Shown here one piece after another: positions 24,894 to 33,489 of a DNA stretch of 64,000 bases. Positions within the stretch are counted from its first letter, which is position 1. The number at the start of each line of letters is the position of its first letter. The position numbers and the translations under genes were made by a program. The notes below the pieces were generated by a model that saw only the letters and a program-made list of their open reading frames with translations, was not told the origin of the DNA and did not search any database. The DNA is from Sphingobacterium endophyticum (GTDB lineage Bacteria; Bacteroidota; Bacteroidia; Sphingobacteriales; Sphingobacteriaceae). The stretch is from contig NZ_ML771899.1 of assembly GCF_009733535.1 (NCBI RefSeq), positions 310,001 to 374,000 of the forward strand, read 5' to 3'.

Positions 24894-25439
24894 ATGGCAA
24901 CAACAACGAAAACCACTGGTAAAGAAACTAAGATTAAGGCAAAGACTGATGCTGCTAAGGATTTGAATGATCTTTTTGAAGATGGATTGAAAGATATCTA
25001 TTGGGCAGAAAAGGAATTGGTCAAGGCTCTTCCAAAAATGGAAAAAAATGCAACTTCGCCAAAACTTAAAACAGCTATTCAATCCCATCTCGAAGAAACA
25101 AAGGGACATGTAAGTAGGTTGGAAGACGTTTTTAAGTCTATAGGGATTAAGGCGAAAGCTGAAAAATGTGATGCAATGGCAGGTCTTTTAGAAGAAGGAA
25201 AGAGTATTATGGAAGAGACCGAGGTAGGGTCAGTTCGAGATGCCGGGATTATTTCTGCATCTCAAAAGATTGAACATTATGAAATTGCATCTTATGGTAC
25301 TTTATGTGCATTTGCTAAAGTTCTTGATCATAAAGAAGGATTGAAATTGCTGTTATCAACCTTGAAAGAGGAAAAGGCGTGTGATGAAAAACTTACTTCC
25401 ATAGCCGATACCAACCTAAATTCCAAAGCGGAAAAGTAA
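24894..25439 (+). CDS. Ferritin-like DUF892 (YciE/YciF-type) stress protein
   Basis: The protein has 181 residues. After a Thr/Lys-rich N-terminal tail (1-22) comes a four-helix bundle: LNDLFEDGLKDIYWAEKELVKALPKM, KTAIQSHLEETKGHVSRLEDVF, ISASQKIEHYEIASYGTLCAFA and LSTLKEEKACDEKLT in order. The Glu/His pairs (E..H in the second helix, E-H-Y in the third) are placed as in di-iron ferritin-like proteins of this family. The family is linked to general stress in enterobacteria; a similar role here is inference. It is monocistronic with a perfect terminator at 25465. Confidence 0.87.
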   Translation: MATTTKTTGKETKIKAKTDAAKDLNDLFEDGLKDIYWAEKELVKALPKMEKNATSPKLKTAIQSHLEETKGHVSRLEDVFKSIGIKAKAEKCDAMAGLLEEGKSIMEETEVGSVRDAGIISASQKIEHYEIASYGTLCAFAKVLDHKEGLKLLLSTLKEEKACDEKLTSIADTNLNSKAEK

Positions 25440-25464
25440 ATTATCTATAACACATTATATCTCG

Positions 25465-25501
25465 GAATGTCAACTCTCTAAGCGTTGACATTCTGTTTTT
25501 T
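25465..25501 (+). terminator. Intrinsic terminator of the DUF892 gene
   Basis: GAATGTCAAC (25465-25474) pairs perfectly with GTTGACATTC (25484-25493) across a 9-nt loop, followed by TGTTTTTT. Confidence 0.75.
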
Positions 25502-25597
25502 ATAGACCAATCTTTCCGTTCATTAGGGAAGCGGCCCGTCGGGATGCTATAATTAGATCTCCTTATTTTTTTTGATAGAATGAGTTCCTAAACTAAT

Positions 25598-26206
25598 TTA
25601 AATGGCTTTGCTCAAAATCTTATTGGCTGAATCGGAGGCAACCGTTAGACCTGCCGCCATCATGATTAAATCCTTGAGTACCAATCGGCCCGGGCCCGAG
25701 AGATATGGGAATCCATAATGTGGCGTGGGATAATCACCTCCGAGATTCGGTACGAATGTTTCGGGTGTTGTGAACAGAAAGGACAGTGTTACCAATGACA
25801 TTACAAAAGTTAGCACGCCTCCCCAAAACCCCAACTTCGGGCACCAAATTCCCAAGATAACGAGAAAACCTATAAAAAAGATGGCCGCACCTAGACCGTA
25901 AGAAAACGAATAGGTGTTGTTTCTCTCGTGCCATTCTTTGTTTTTTTGAACTGTTCTACCTTCGGGATTTTTATGGAGGGTATATTCGAGGACTTCCCTG
26001 CCGTCATTTGTGATTGCTTTATCTGTAGAATTCTCATAAAAAAAACTCATCAAAGGAGAATTGGCTACAAAAGGAACAATTCCGTCCGCTTCATATGGGA
26101 ATGCTTTCAGGCCCCCAATCCATGCCATTACGATAAAAATGGCAATTCGAATAAAATTGACAAAGTAATACTGAGACGTAGAAAACACCTTATAGATCCT
26201 GTTCAT
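25598..26206 (-). CDS. DUF417 family inner-membrane protein
   Basis: From ATG at 26204-26206 the protein has 202 residues; the longer frame to 26392 would overlap the AraC gene and is not used. Membrane spans lie at about 12-33, 98-118, 122-145 and 168-190. The motif FIVMAWIGGLKAFPYEADGIVPFVANSP and the C-terminal SGPGRLVLKDLIMMAAG are typical of DUF417 (YkgB-like) proteins. It lies 73 bp downstream of the AraC regulator on the same strand, so the pair is probably one unit. Function is unknown; some relatives respond to oxidants. Confidence 0.82.
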   Translation of the reverse strand: MNRIYKVFSTSQYYFVNFIRIAIFIVMAWIGGLKAFPYEADGIVPFVANSPLMSFFYENSTDKAITNDGREVLEYTLHKNPEGRTVQKNKEWHERNNTYSFSYGLGAAIFFIGFLVILGIWCPKLGFWGGVLTFVMSLVTLSFLFTTPETFVPNLGGDYPTPHYGFPYLSGPGRLVLKDLIMMAAGLTVASDSANKILSKAI

Positions 26207-26279
26207 TAGAATGAATTTAGATCCAAAATTATATTTAATTGTGGTCTTTAAGAATGGACATTTAGGTAGGATCCATGTA

Positions 26280-27143
26280 CTATTTTGCCACAATGGAAAT
26301 TCCGACATCTTTTCGGTATTTTTTTGGGGAAATGCCCACCTCTTTTTTGAAGTATCTACTAAAATAAAACTCATCTTCAAATCCCAGCTCATAGGCTACT
26401 TCATTAATGTTTTTATAAGTTAGGTGAAGTAATTTCTTAGCTTCCAGAATCAATCGCTCGCGGATTAAAACACTTGGAGGTTTTCCGAAAAGTGCCTTTA
26501 TTTTTTTACTTAATTGCTGTGTGCTCGTACCGTAATAATCAGCATAGAACCCTAAAGTCCTCTCTTGTATATAGAACTCCTCTATTATCTCCCTAAAGTT
26601 TAAATATGGGCTTATTATATCTTGAGTTTCTATATGTATTGCCTTTTGTTTTTCTTTACTTGAAAGAGCTAAAATAACCTGTAGGTAAGCCTTGATTAGT
26701 GCCTCTTCATAACTTTCAAATCTATTTTGAAGGACATTGATTTTTTGAAATATTGTATCTATTTCCTGGTACTGGGGCAGGTCTAATACAATGTAGGGTG
26801 GCATGTATATGTTGTTAAACAATATACCGTTGCACGCTACTTCCTTCTTATGGTACTCTATACAGTAGAAATCGCCGTGAAAGCCTAATACTGAAATATC
26901 CGATATATTTAGCGTTAAAAATTGTTGATAAGGTGACAGGAAAATACAGCCTGGTCCATCCAGACTGTACGGTACTTTATCCACCGTAAATCGAATGTTC
27001 CTTCTCGCTAATATTAGATGATAAAGAGGGCTAACAATAGAAAATCCATAGGCTGCCTCAATTCTATCATATACTGTGATTCTATTCATCCCATTTAAAA
27101 CATCTTTCAAACAATTTAAAAAATAAATCCTTCTCTTTGTCAA
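26280..27143 (-). CDS. AraC-family transcriptional regulator
   Basis: The protein has 287 residues. The N-terminal half (about 25-170) is a cupin-like effector domain (LILARRNIRFTVDKVPYSLDG). The C-terminal AraC double helix-turn-helix (about 185-285) includes TLGFYADYYGTSTQQLSKKIKALFGK, then INEVAYELGFEDEFYFSRYFKKEVGISPKKYRK in consecutive parts. The start is uncertain: Met19 (27089) is an alternative. It likely controls the adjacent DUF417 gene. Confidence 0.85.
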   Translation of the reverse strand: MTKRRIYFLNCLKDVLNGMNRITVYDRIEAAYGFSIVSPLYHLILARRNIRFTVDKVPYSLDGPGCIFLSPYQQFLTLNISDISVLGFHGDFYCIEYHKKEVACNGILFNNIYMPPYIVLDLPQYQEIDTIFQKINVLQNRFESYEEALIKAYLQVILALSSKEKQKAIHIETQDIISPYLNFREIIEEFYIQERTLGFYADYYGTSTQQLSKKIKALFGKPPSVLIRERLILEAKKLLHLTYKNINEVAYELGFEDEFYFSRYFKKEVGISPKKYRKDVGISIVAK

Positions 27144-27456
27144 AGAGGTGGTTGATTTTAGCGAAATAATATAAAAAAAGGCCCCAATGGGAACGAATAA
27201 TTGGTCGGTAGCATATTGGTTGATGCCCTGTTCAGAAGTCAGTTAACAGTGATCACCCGTTCCTTTTACTTTTAAAATTTCATATGGAGATATCGTATTG
27301 GCCCCATCGTTAGAAAAAACAATTCACGTAAATATCAACATAAGAAGTTGTCCGCTGCTATACTATTGCCTTTTTGCAAAATACCCAGATTCCAATAGGG
27401 TAAGCCGGATGGAGTATTTCGAATCACGATGCGCTAAGTTGTTTAAATAGGTTAAA
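27144..27456. other. Intergenic stretch, nothing recognised
   Basis: About 310 bp between two - strand genes. No coding-like frame, hairpin with T-run or consensus promoter was identified. Confidence 0.3.
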
Positions 27457-28719
27457 TCAGTTTTTTTCCTGGAATTTCAACCTGATGAACCGTGGTCTGT
27501 ATAACTGTGGATACTTCTTGATATTTTCGTTAAAATTGAACGCATTTACATTGTAGCTTACCAACAGTTCCCCAGGGGCAGAAATGTCAGGGTGTGCCTT
27601 GGCGTTATAGGCAAAATGATTGTGAACCTTCGCTTCCTCGCATTGCCAAACCTTAATTTCCGGGCCAAACGGGCCAATTGGGCTATCAGAGAACCTGACC
27701 ATAATTTCCGGTTCGATTCCGTTTTTTTGATAGGTCAGTACATATTTACCCCCAGGAATGGGGCTTAGGCTCAGCTCGTTGGACACTCCATCTGCTAGAT
27801 AGGCGATGTTATCCGATTTTGCATCCCAATAATTCCCGTTCCAAAACCGCCATTTGGAAAAGTTTTCAAATTCCTTCGGCTTTACCCTGGCTACCATCAG
27901 TCTTTTGGCCTTTCCCCTCACGCCGTAGATATAGACATATCCGTCTGGAAGGGGAGCTCCGTATTTTTCCGAATTGGGAAAGATACATGCCCCAAAATCT
28001 CCATCGTTGAAATGGAGGGGGGTGGGTATCTGCACATGACATTTGAATGGCGGAGGACAATCCTTTGGGATAGCAATGAGTTCCGTTCCAACGGTTTCAA
28101 AGGACCATTCCTCACCGGAGTCCCGGTTCCTCATCCTATAGGCAAATATATAGGTTTTACTAAGTTCTCGGTTCACGAAGCCGTCGCCCAGCCAATAGTA
28201 GTCCTTTTGACCCTCACCTAGGTCCCGGGGGACAAATAAGGAAGAAATCCTGTCATTTCCATTCAGGCCCCATACAAACCTTAGGCTGTCCCGGTTGGGC
28301 TGCAGGCCCGACAGGAAGGCAGCGGAATTATTGATCATCCTATAGCTGGAAGTAAGCTTCCCATTCAACAATTGTCCAATGAGGCTATCGCTAAAAATGA
28401 ACATCGTGGTTACACCATTTTCCATACCATGGCTAGACAGGATTGGGATAGAGTATATCCCATCTCCGCCGAACCACCCATTCGACCTCTTGAAAAGATC
28501 CGTCCATTCGTCCGCCCTTTCGGCAACAATGCGAATTTCAGTAGTGTCAAGCACAGGAGGCTGCGGGGCTGCCGTCAGTTCCCTACCCTGAATTGTCCCA
28601 TAAGTGAGTAAGGTCATCATGATCGAACCGGTCAATGAAGGGAAAACTTGCCTTTTGATGAAAGAATTAATACGAATTTCAACGAAAGTGGGGAAATTGT
28701 GGGGATAGTGCCATTTCAT
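27457..28719 (-). CDS. Secreted beta-propeller-like protein (DUF5005/DUF4185-like)
   Basis: From ATG at 28717-28719 the product has 420 residues; an upstream ATG adds 22 unlikely residues. A hydrophobic export segment lies at about 28-45 (SIMMTLLTYGTIQG). Propeller-like repeats follow: NGWFGGDGIYSIPI, FIFSDSLIG, YYWLGDGFV, DGYVYIYGVRG, YVLTYQKNG with VRFSDSPIGPFGPE, and SYNVNAFNFN near the end. The Asp-rich loops and SPIGPFG motif recall the GH43-like five-bladed fold of DUF4185/DUF5005 proteins. Hydrolase activity is only inferred. It is a solitary gene not linked to a SusCD pair. Confidence 0.6.
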   Translation of the reverse strand: MKWHYPHNFPTFVEIRINSFIKRQVFPSLTGSIMMTLLTYGTIQGRELTAAPQPPVLDTTEIRIVAERADEWTDLFKRSNGWFGGDGIYSIPILSSHGMENGVTTMFIFSDSLIGQLLNGKLTSSYRMINNSAAFLSGLQPNRDSLRFVWGLNGNDRISSLFVPRDLGEGQKDYYWLGDGFVNRELSKTYIFAYRMRNRDSGEEWSFETVGTELIAIPKDCPPPFKCHVQIPTPLHFNDGDFGACIFPNSEKYGAPLPDGYVYIYGVRGKAKRLMVARVKPKEFENFSKWRFWNGNYWDAKSDNIAYLADGVSNELSLSPIPGGKYVLTYQKNGIEPEIMVRFSDSPIGPFGPEIKVWQCEEAKVHNHFAYNAKAHPDISAPGELLVSYNVNAFNFNENIKKYPQLYRPRFIRLKFQEKN

Positions 28720-29410
28720 AGTTGAAATTAATAAAAATTCTGTTAAAAGATCTGAACTCCTGCCGTTAAGATTGCTCTCAATCAATAGGTCAATATTTGA
28801 GTAAGTTCCCGAATGATGGAAGTTGGGGCATTTTTCGTGCTCGGTACAGGTCTAGGTGACAGCATTCGGGAAAATGACAGTATAGTTGACGAGCCGGAGG
28901 CGGCCATAAAGGAATGAGCGAAACAAATGCTCGGCAAGCATAAACAGGCTCCATTTGTTAGTTACTAAATGGCCTTAACTTTTGTTAGACCTTTTATTGC
29001 TGAACCTCCATAAAAAAAATCTTTAGGTCCCCTTTAACTAAACGTCTCACGGTTTATGCTCTGGCTTGAGGATGAACCCAGGTATCATTTTAGGCATTAC
29101 CTGGAGAAAACCTGAGCTGTTCGTATGGAATCCCTTCTAAAATCTTGGTACATTGGGTCGGTACCCCCCCCCAATGTACGGGCGATTTGAGTTCTGACTT
29201 ACCGAAAAAGCGAGTTGCCTTCTGAAGTTATTAACCATTCTCAATCCATCGGTAAAATTAGGGAATAGATCAGTCAGGGGCCAGTAGCTTTCCGTTGCAC
29301 TTCCTTGCATGCGATCTTTTGCGTTTTTTTGGTCATTAACTAGTTATACTATATATGATGATTAGTGAATTAGAGAGACAACTTATTGATAAAAAGGATA
29401 ACTTTGTACT
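28720..29410. other. Intergenic region with a poly-C hairpin and a small decayed-looking frame
   Basis: A 34-codon ORF (28813-28917, MMEVGAFFVLGTGLGDSIRE) continues readably past its stop and may be the trace of a lost gene. A perfect GTACATTGGG/CCCAATGTAC hairpin (29148-29157, 29170-29179) contains a run of nine C (29164-29172). No other feature was found. The ispH promoter should lie near 29340-29400 but matches no strict consensus. Confidence 0.35.
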
Positions 29411-30259
29411 ATGTCGAAGAACTTGCAGGTAACGATTGATAAGGATTCAGGATTTTGTTTTGGCGTAGTCTATGCGATAGATATGGCGGAGGAGATTTTG
29501 GAGGAGGACGGTTATCTATACTGTCTGGGAGATATTGTGCATAATGATGAGGAAGTAGCGAGGTTGAAGGCAAAGGGGCTACGTATTATTTCACATGCGG
29601 AGTTACCGGGCTTGGAGAACGAGAAGGTTTTGATTCGTGCACATGGAGAGGCTCCGGAGACCTATAAGACGGCTTTAGAGAACAATATTACCTTAATTGA
29701 TGCTTCATGTCCCGTTGTGTTGAAGCTCCAGAATCGTATCAAGACATCTTTTGATGATCAGGAGAAGATTTTGATCTTCGGCAAGCATGGCCATGCTGAG
29801 GTTATCGGTTTGCAGGGGCAGACCAATAATGAGGCGGTTGTGTTTCAGGACATCGATGAGTTGGACCATGTCGAAGTACCCTCAAAATTTACACTATATA
29901 GCCAGACTACCAAAAGTGTGGATCGTTTCTATGCCATCAAGGATGAATTGCTCCGTCGAGGATATGAAGTGAAGGCGAATGATACGATCTGTAGGCAGGT
30001 TTCCAACCGATACGAGGATTTGGGGAATTTTGCTAGGCAATATGATAAGGTGGTCTTTGTCTCTGGGAAAAAGTCATCCAATGGTAAGGTGTTATTTGAT
30101 GTGTGCAGGCAAGTGAATGAGCACACCTATTTTATTTCCGATGTTCAGGAGATAGACGCGGGTTTATTTGGGGATCATGAGACAGTTGGGATCTGCGGGG
30201 CTACATCGACTCCGATGTGGTTGATGAAAAAGGTTAAAGAGAGGCTTGAAGCTTTATAA
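29411..30259 (+). CDS. ispH: 4-hydroxy-3-methylbut-2-enyl diphosphate reductase
   Basis: The protein has 282 residues, the normal length. IspH is a [4Fe-4S] enzyme of the MEP pathway that makes IPP and DMAPP from HMBPP. The three cluster cysteines are seen in SGFCFGVVYAI, DASCPVVLKL and GICGATSTP. The conserved HGHAEVIGLQGQ, SQTTKS and SSNGKVLFD substrate motifs are present. hemH follows after 92 bp on the same strand. Confidence 0.95.
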   Translation: MSKNLQVTIDKDSGFCFGVVYAIDMAEEILEEDGYLYCLGDIVHNDEEVARLKAKGLRIISHAELPGLENEKVLIRAHGEAPETYKTALENNITLIDASCPVVLKLQNRIKTSFDDQEKILIFGKHGHAEVIGLQGQTNNEAVVFQDIDELDHVEVPSKFTLYSQTTKSVDRFYAIKDELLRRGYEVKANDTICRQVSNRYEDLGNFARQYDKVVFVSGKKSSNGKVLFDVCRQVNEHTYFISDVQEIDAGLFGDHETVGICGATSTPMWLMKKVKERLEAL

Positions 30260-30351
30260 TCGTCATTTTAATTTAAAATTCATTGTTTTATACCCTTGAA
30301 ATAGTTTGATGGGTCTGAATTGCTGTGAAATTATAGCTAGTTTTGTTTAGT

Positions 30352-31386
30352 ATGAGTAAAAAGGCAAAAAAGGGTGTTTTGTTGGTTCAATTGGGGACGC
30401 CAAATTCGCCAACTTCCGGTGAGGTAAAGAAATATCTTACAGAGTTTTTGATGGATCCACGGGTTATGGATATCCCATACCTATCGCGGACCTTATTGGT
30501 CAAAGGGATAATCGTACCTCGCAGGGCATCAAAATCTGCTCATACCTACGCGACCATTTGGAGTGAACAGAACGGCTCGCCATTGATGCACTATAGCCTT
30601 ATTCAGCAGCGTATGCTACAGCAGGAGTTGGGAGAGGGGTATCATGTTGAACTGGCGATGCGCTACCAGGAGCCATCCCTTTCCAAAGCGCTCAGAAATT
30701 TGGAGAAGATGTATTTGGACTCCATCATTGTCATTCCCTTATTTCCTCAATATGCATCTGCGACAACGGGTTCGGTGATCGATCGGGTAATGGAGTTGAT
30801 GCGGGAGTGGCAATACTTTCCCAAGGTAAGTTTCGTTAGTAGTTATTGTGATAATCCATTGATGGTTGATGTTATTGCTGAGCATGCCGAACGTCATGAC
30901 CTGGAGGACTATGATCACTTTTTATTCAGCTATCATGGGCTGCCTGTTCGTCAGTTGGATAAGGTAAATCCTAAATCTGAGGGTAGCTGTCCAGATTTTG
31001 GATGTGATTCCTGTCGGAATGAAACGAATGCATATTGTTACTTGTCGCAGTGCTATGCCACAACTCGGGCAATTGTTCGCAAGTTGAACATCCCAGAGGA
31101 CAAGTTCACGGTGTGTTTTCAATCAAGGCTGGGTAAGACCCCTTGGATTCAGCCCTATACTTCGGACACCTTGCATGGCTTAGCAAAATCAGGGAAAAAG
31201 AAATTATTGGTGTTTAGTCCGGCATTTGTTGCGGACTGCATTGAGACCCTTGATGAAATACAGGTTGAATATGCAAACGAGTTCAGGGAGCTGGGGGGAG
31301 AACAGGTCGATATGGTTGAGAGTTTGAACGGCAATCCCAAGTGGATAGAAGCTTTAAAGAATATGGTGTTGGAAAACGGAAATTAA
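30352..31386 (+). CDS. hemH: Ferrochelatase
   Basis: From ATG at 30352 the protein has 344 residues; a TTG 9 bp upstream is an unlikely start. HemH inserts Fe2+ into protoporphyrin IX, the last step of protoheme synthesis. Motifs include LLVQLGTPNSPT, IPLFPQYASATTGS, FLFSYHGLPVRQLDK with the catalytic His, and VFSPAFVADCIETLDEI. A Cys-rich insert (CPDFGCDSCRNETNAYC) after the active-site His is notable; it could be an iron-sulfur or zinc site (inference). It is followed by a metallophosphoesterase gene 1 bp after its stop. Confidence 0.95.
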   Translation: MSKKAKKGVLLVQLGTPNSPTSGEVKKYLTEFLMDPRVMDIPYLSRTLLVKGIIVPRRASKSAHTYATIWSEQNGSPLMHYSLIQQRMLQQELGEGYHVELAMRYQEPSLSKALRNLEKMYLDSIIVIPLFPQYASATTGSVIDRVMELMREWQYFPKVSFVSSYCDNPLMVDVIAEHAERHDLEDYDHFLFSYHGLPVRQLDKVNPKSEGSCPDFGCDSCRNETNAYCYLSQCYATTRAIVRKLNIPEDKFTVCFQSRLGKTPWIQPYTSDTLHGLAKSGKKKLLVFSPAFVADCIETLDEIQVEYANEFRELGGEQVDMVESLNGNPKWIEALKNMVLENGN

Positions 31387-31387
31387 G

Positions 31388-32644
31388 ATGCTACAGATAA
31401 ACGCGGTTCTATTATTTTTATTGGATTTTTATATATTTTTTGCATTACGTGCAACCAATATTAAATTTATAAAGACCAGGTGGTTCACTATTTTATGGTG
31501 GGGGTATTCACTTTCCTTATTGGCCGGTTTATTTATTTCCTTTAAATACAGCATTCCGTTATCAGTCCGTTCGATAATATTGGTTGCATTTTTTCTGACG
31601 GCCGTCAGTAAGTTTATTTATGCAGTTGTGCTGATCATCGATGATCTTCGTCGTGGGGGAGTTTGGGTAGGACGCTTATTTTCTAGGGGAAGGGGTAAGG
31701 ATCTGCCGGAGCGCATGGAGACTTTGGAAGACCCCTTGCCGGAGGTGCCCAAGAAGGGGATTTCAAGGTCAGACTTTTTATTAAAGTCTGGAATTGTTGT
31801 CGCTGCCCTTCCGATGATTCCATTGGCATGGGGCGTAATATCCACGGCATATGACTACCGTGTTCGACGACAGAAGCTGGTCCTTCCTAATTTGCCAAAG
31901 GAGTTTCATGGGATGACCATAGGGCAGATCTCTGATGTGCATTCGGGGTCATTCTACAATAGGAAGGCCGTAATGGGTGGAGTTGAGATGCTATTGGGAG
32001 AGAAGCCTGACGTTATTTTCTTTACGGGAGATTTGGTCAACAATGTGGCCAGTGAAATGCGGGATTACCAGGATATATTTTCACATGTTAAAGCTGACTT
32101 AGGGGTGTATTCGACCTTGGGGAACCATGATTATGGGGATTATTACTTTGGTCCTGGCGATTCTGCTGCCAAGCGTAAGAACCTTCAAGACCTAATACAG
32201 ACTCACAAGGTCATGGGCTGGGATCTATTGATGGATGAGAACAGGACCTTAAAGGTCGGAAACGATGAGATTTCGATCGTTGGGGTTCAGAATTGGGGAA
32301 CAGGGCGTTTCCCTAAGAAAGGGGACCTACAGAAGGCGTTGTTAGGGACACACGAGAAGTCCGTCAAGCTATTACTCTCACATGATCCCTCGCATTGGCG
32401 TGCACAGGTTTTGGATACGGATGTTGATGTTATGTTCGCCGGGCATACCCATGGGATGCAATTCGGGGTTCGAGGGGAGAACTTCCAGTGGAGTCCTGCC
32501 AAATACATCTATAAGGAATGGGCAGGGCTTTACTCCAAAGGTCATTCCCAACTGTATGTGAACACAGGATATGGGTTCTTAGGGTATCCGGGACGTGTGG
32601 GTATAGCGCCTGAAATAACCATATTCGAATTAGTTAGGGGCTAG
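31388..32644 (+). CDS. Membrane-anchored metallophosphoesterase
   Basis: The protein has 418 residues. Membrane spans lie at about 3-20, 37-53, 60-84 and 134-152. The C-terminal calcineurin-like domain (about 170-415) has GQISDVHSGS, FFTGDLVNN, LGNHDYGDYYFG, LLSHDPSHW and FAGHTHGMQFG, the complete set of metal-ligand motifs (D-x-H, GD, GNHD, H, GHxH). The layout matches YaeI/UDP-diacylglucosamine-hydrolase-like membrane phosphoesterases; the substrate is unknown. The stop codon lies inside a hairpin shared with the convergent regulator gene. Confidence 0.85.
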   Translation: MLQINAVLLFLLDFYIFFALRATNIKFIKTRWFTILWWGYSLSLLAGLFISFKYSIPLSVRSIILVAFFLTAVSKFIYAVVLIIDDLRRGGVWVGRLFSRGRGKDLPERMETLEDPLPEVPKKGISRSDFLLKSGIVVAALPMIPLAWGVISTAYDYRVRRQKLVLPNLPKEFHGMTIGQISDVHSGSFYNRKAVMGGVEMLLGEKPDVIFFTGDLVNNVASEMRDYQDIFSHVKADLGVYSTLGNHDYGDYYFGPGDSAAKRKNLQDLIQTHKVMGWDLLMDENRTLKVGNDEISIVGVQNWGTGRFPKKGDLQKALLGTHEKSVKLLLSHDPSHWRAQVLDTDVDVMFAGHTHGMQFGVRGENFQWSPAKYIYKEWAGLYSKGHSQLYVNTGYGFLGYPGRVGIAPEITIFELVRG

Positions 32645-32663
32645 TCATTATTCCCCTAACTAA
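32630..32663. terminator. Hairpin shared by convergent genes
   Basis: TTAGTTAGGGG (32630-32640) and CCCCTAACTAA (32653-32663) form a perfect 11-bp stem with a 12-nt loop. The + gene stop (32642-32644) lies in the loop and the - gene stop (32656-32658) in the right arm. T-runs are short, so termination strength is uncertain. Confidence 0.5.
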
Positions 32664-33345
32664 GGATCCTTGCAAAATGATTGTTCAGATGCTTTCTGAT
32701 TGCAGTCCTATATTCATCTGCATCCCTTAATTTTAAGACTTCTACGAGTTCTTTGTGGGAAATAAAATCACCTTTGATTATATCTTTTTCCAACAGTCCG
32801 CTTTGGTGCACGTACTGGAAAATCGGAAACAGCATTTCCTGCAGTTCCAGTAGGATCCGGTTTTTTGAGATCTTATATAGTTTGCCATGGAACCGAATTT
32901 CATCATCCACCTGCCAGGGATTCGCCGTATCTCCCGAAACGATCTCATTGGCAATGCATTCCAATTCTTCAATGTCACCGTCGGTGATATTATTGACAAT
33001 AAAATCGGCCATTCCTACTTCCAGGGCCAACCTCATTTCAAACATGTCTTTCAGTGTGTCATCATCCAATATGGAGGGGTGAAAGACCTTCCTCAGGGAC
33101 CCCAGGACATCCGGGTTTCTGAGCACGGCCCCTTTATGCTTAATAGATTCGATCAGACCGATGGTCTTTAGCCTTAATAGGGCCTCCCGAACAACCGTCC
33201 TGCTTACACCAAGGCTATCCGCCAGATCGAGTTCTTTGGGAAGTACGTCCCCTACGGCCATGTTCTTTTCTTGAATGAACTGGATGATCCTGGCCTCTGC
33301 CTTGTCCACCAAGCTCGAGGTGTCTATTGTTCCTAATTTTTCCAT
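32656..33345 (-). CDS. GntR-family (FadR subfamily) regulator of the sialic acid locus
   Basis: The protein has 229 residues. The N-terminal winged helix (about 15-80) shows KNMAVGDVLPKELDLADSL, then GVSRTVVREALLRLKTIGLI. The C-terminal FCD effector domain (about 95-228) has the helical EMRLALEVGMADFIV, DDEIRFHGKLYKI and SHKELVEVLKLRDADEYRTAIRKHL pattern with metal/ligand Asp-His positions. It is divergent from the SusC gene by 144 bp containing paired operator-like repeats, so control of the nan locus and autoregulation are likely. The effector would be sialic acid or ManNAc (inference). Confidence 0.85.
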   Translation of the reverse strand: MEKLGTIDTSSLVDKAEARIIQFIQEKNMAVGDVLPKELDLADSLGVSRTVVREALLRLKTIGLIESIKHKGAVLRNPDVLGSLRKVFHPSILDDDTLKDMFEMRLALEVGMADFIVNNITDGDIEELECIANEIVSGDTANPWQVDDEIRFHGKLYKISKNRILLELQEMLFPIFQYVHQSGLLEKDIIKGDFISHKELVEVLKLRDADEYRTAIRKHLNNHFARILS

Positions 33346-33353
33346 ATTTCTCT

Positions 33354-33383
33354 ATGGTCCCATGTTGACGATATGGTCTCATG
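33354..33383 (-). promoter_or_regulatory. Direct repeats before the GntR gene, candidate autoregulatory sites
   Basis: ATGGTCCCATG (33354-33364) and ATGGTCTCATG (33373-33383) differ by one base and start 19 bp apart, just upstream of the regulator start. A third partial ATGGTAC follows at 33388. Confidence 0.4.
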
Positions 33384-33413
33384 GGCCATGGTACAATTAT
33401 ATTGAAAAAAAAT

Positions 33414-33443
33414 TTGGAAGTAAAATATTATGTATTACATTTG
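33414..33443 (+). promoter_or_regulatory. Consensus promoter of the nan operon
   Basis: TTG (33414-33416), a 19-bp spacer and TACATTTG (33436-33443) match the Bacteroidota promoter exactly. It lies 47 bp before the SusC start. The spacer's end and the -7 overlap a GTATTAC core similar to the operator just downstream. Confidence 0.75.
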
Positions 33444-33450
33444 AATAATT

Positions 33451-33467
33451 ATTATGTTATACATAAT
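33451..33467 (+). promoter_or_regulatory. Inverted repeat over the predicted transcription start, candidate GntR operator
   Basis: ATTATGT-TAT-ACATAAT is a perfect 7-bp inverted repeat with the GTNNNAC core typical of GntR-family operators. A related half, TTATGTATTACAT, overlaps the -7 element at about 33429-33440. Binding here would block initiation. Confidence 0.55.
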
Positions 33468-33489
33468 CCAATTTTAAAATTATTAAATT

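Noticed and set aside
26207..26392. N-terminal extension of the DUF417 protein
   Set aside because: It overlaps the end of the AraC gene in another frame and lacks family similarity.
28813..28917. 34-codon ORF with a GTGLGDS segment, suspected sugar-kinase remnant
   Set aside because: Too short and without the surrounding kinase motifs; left as a note in the intergenic entry.
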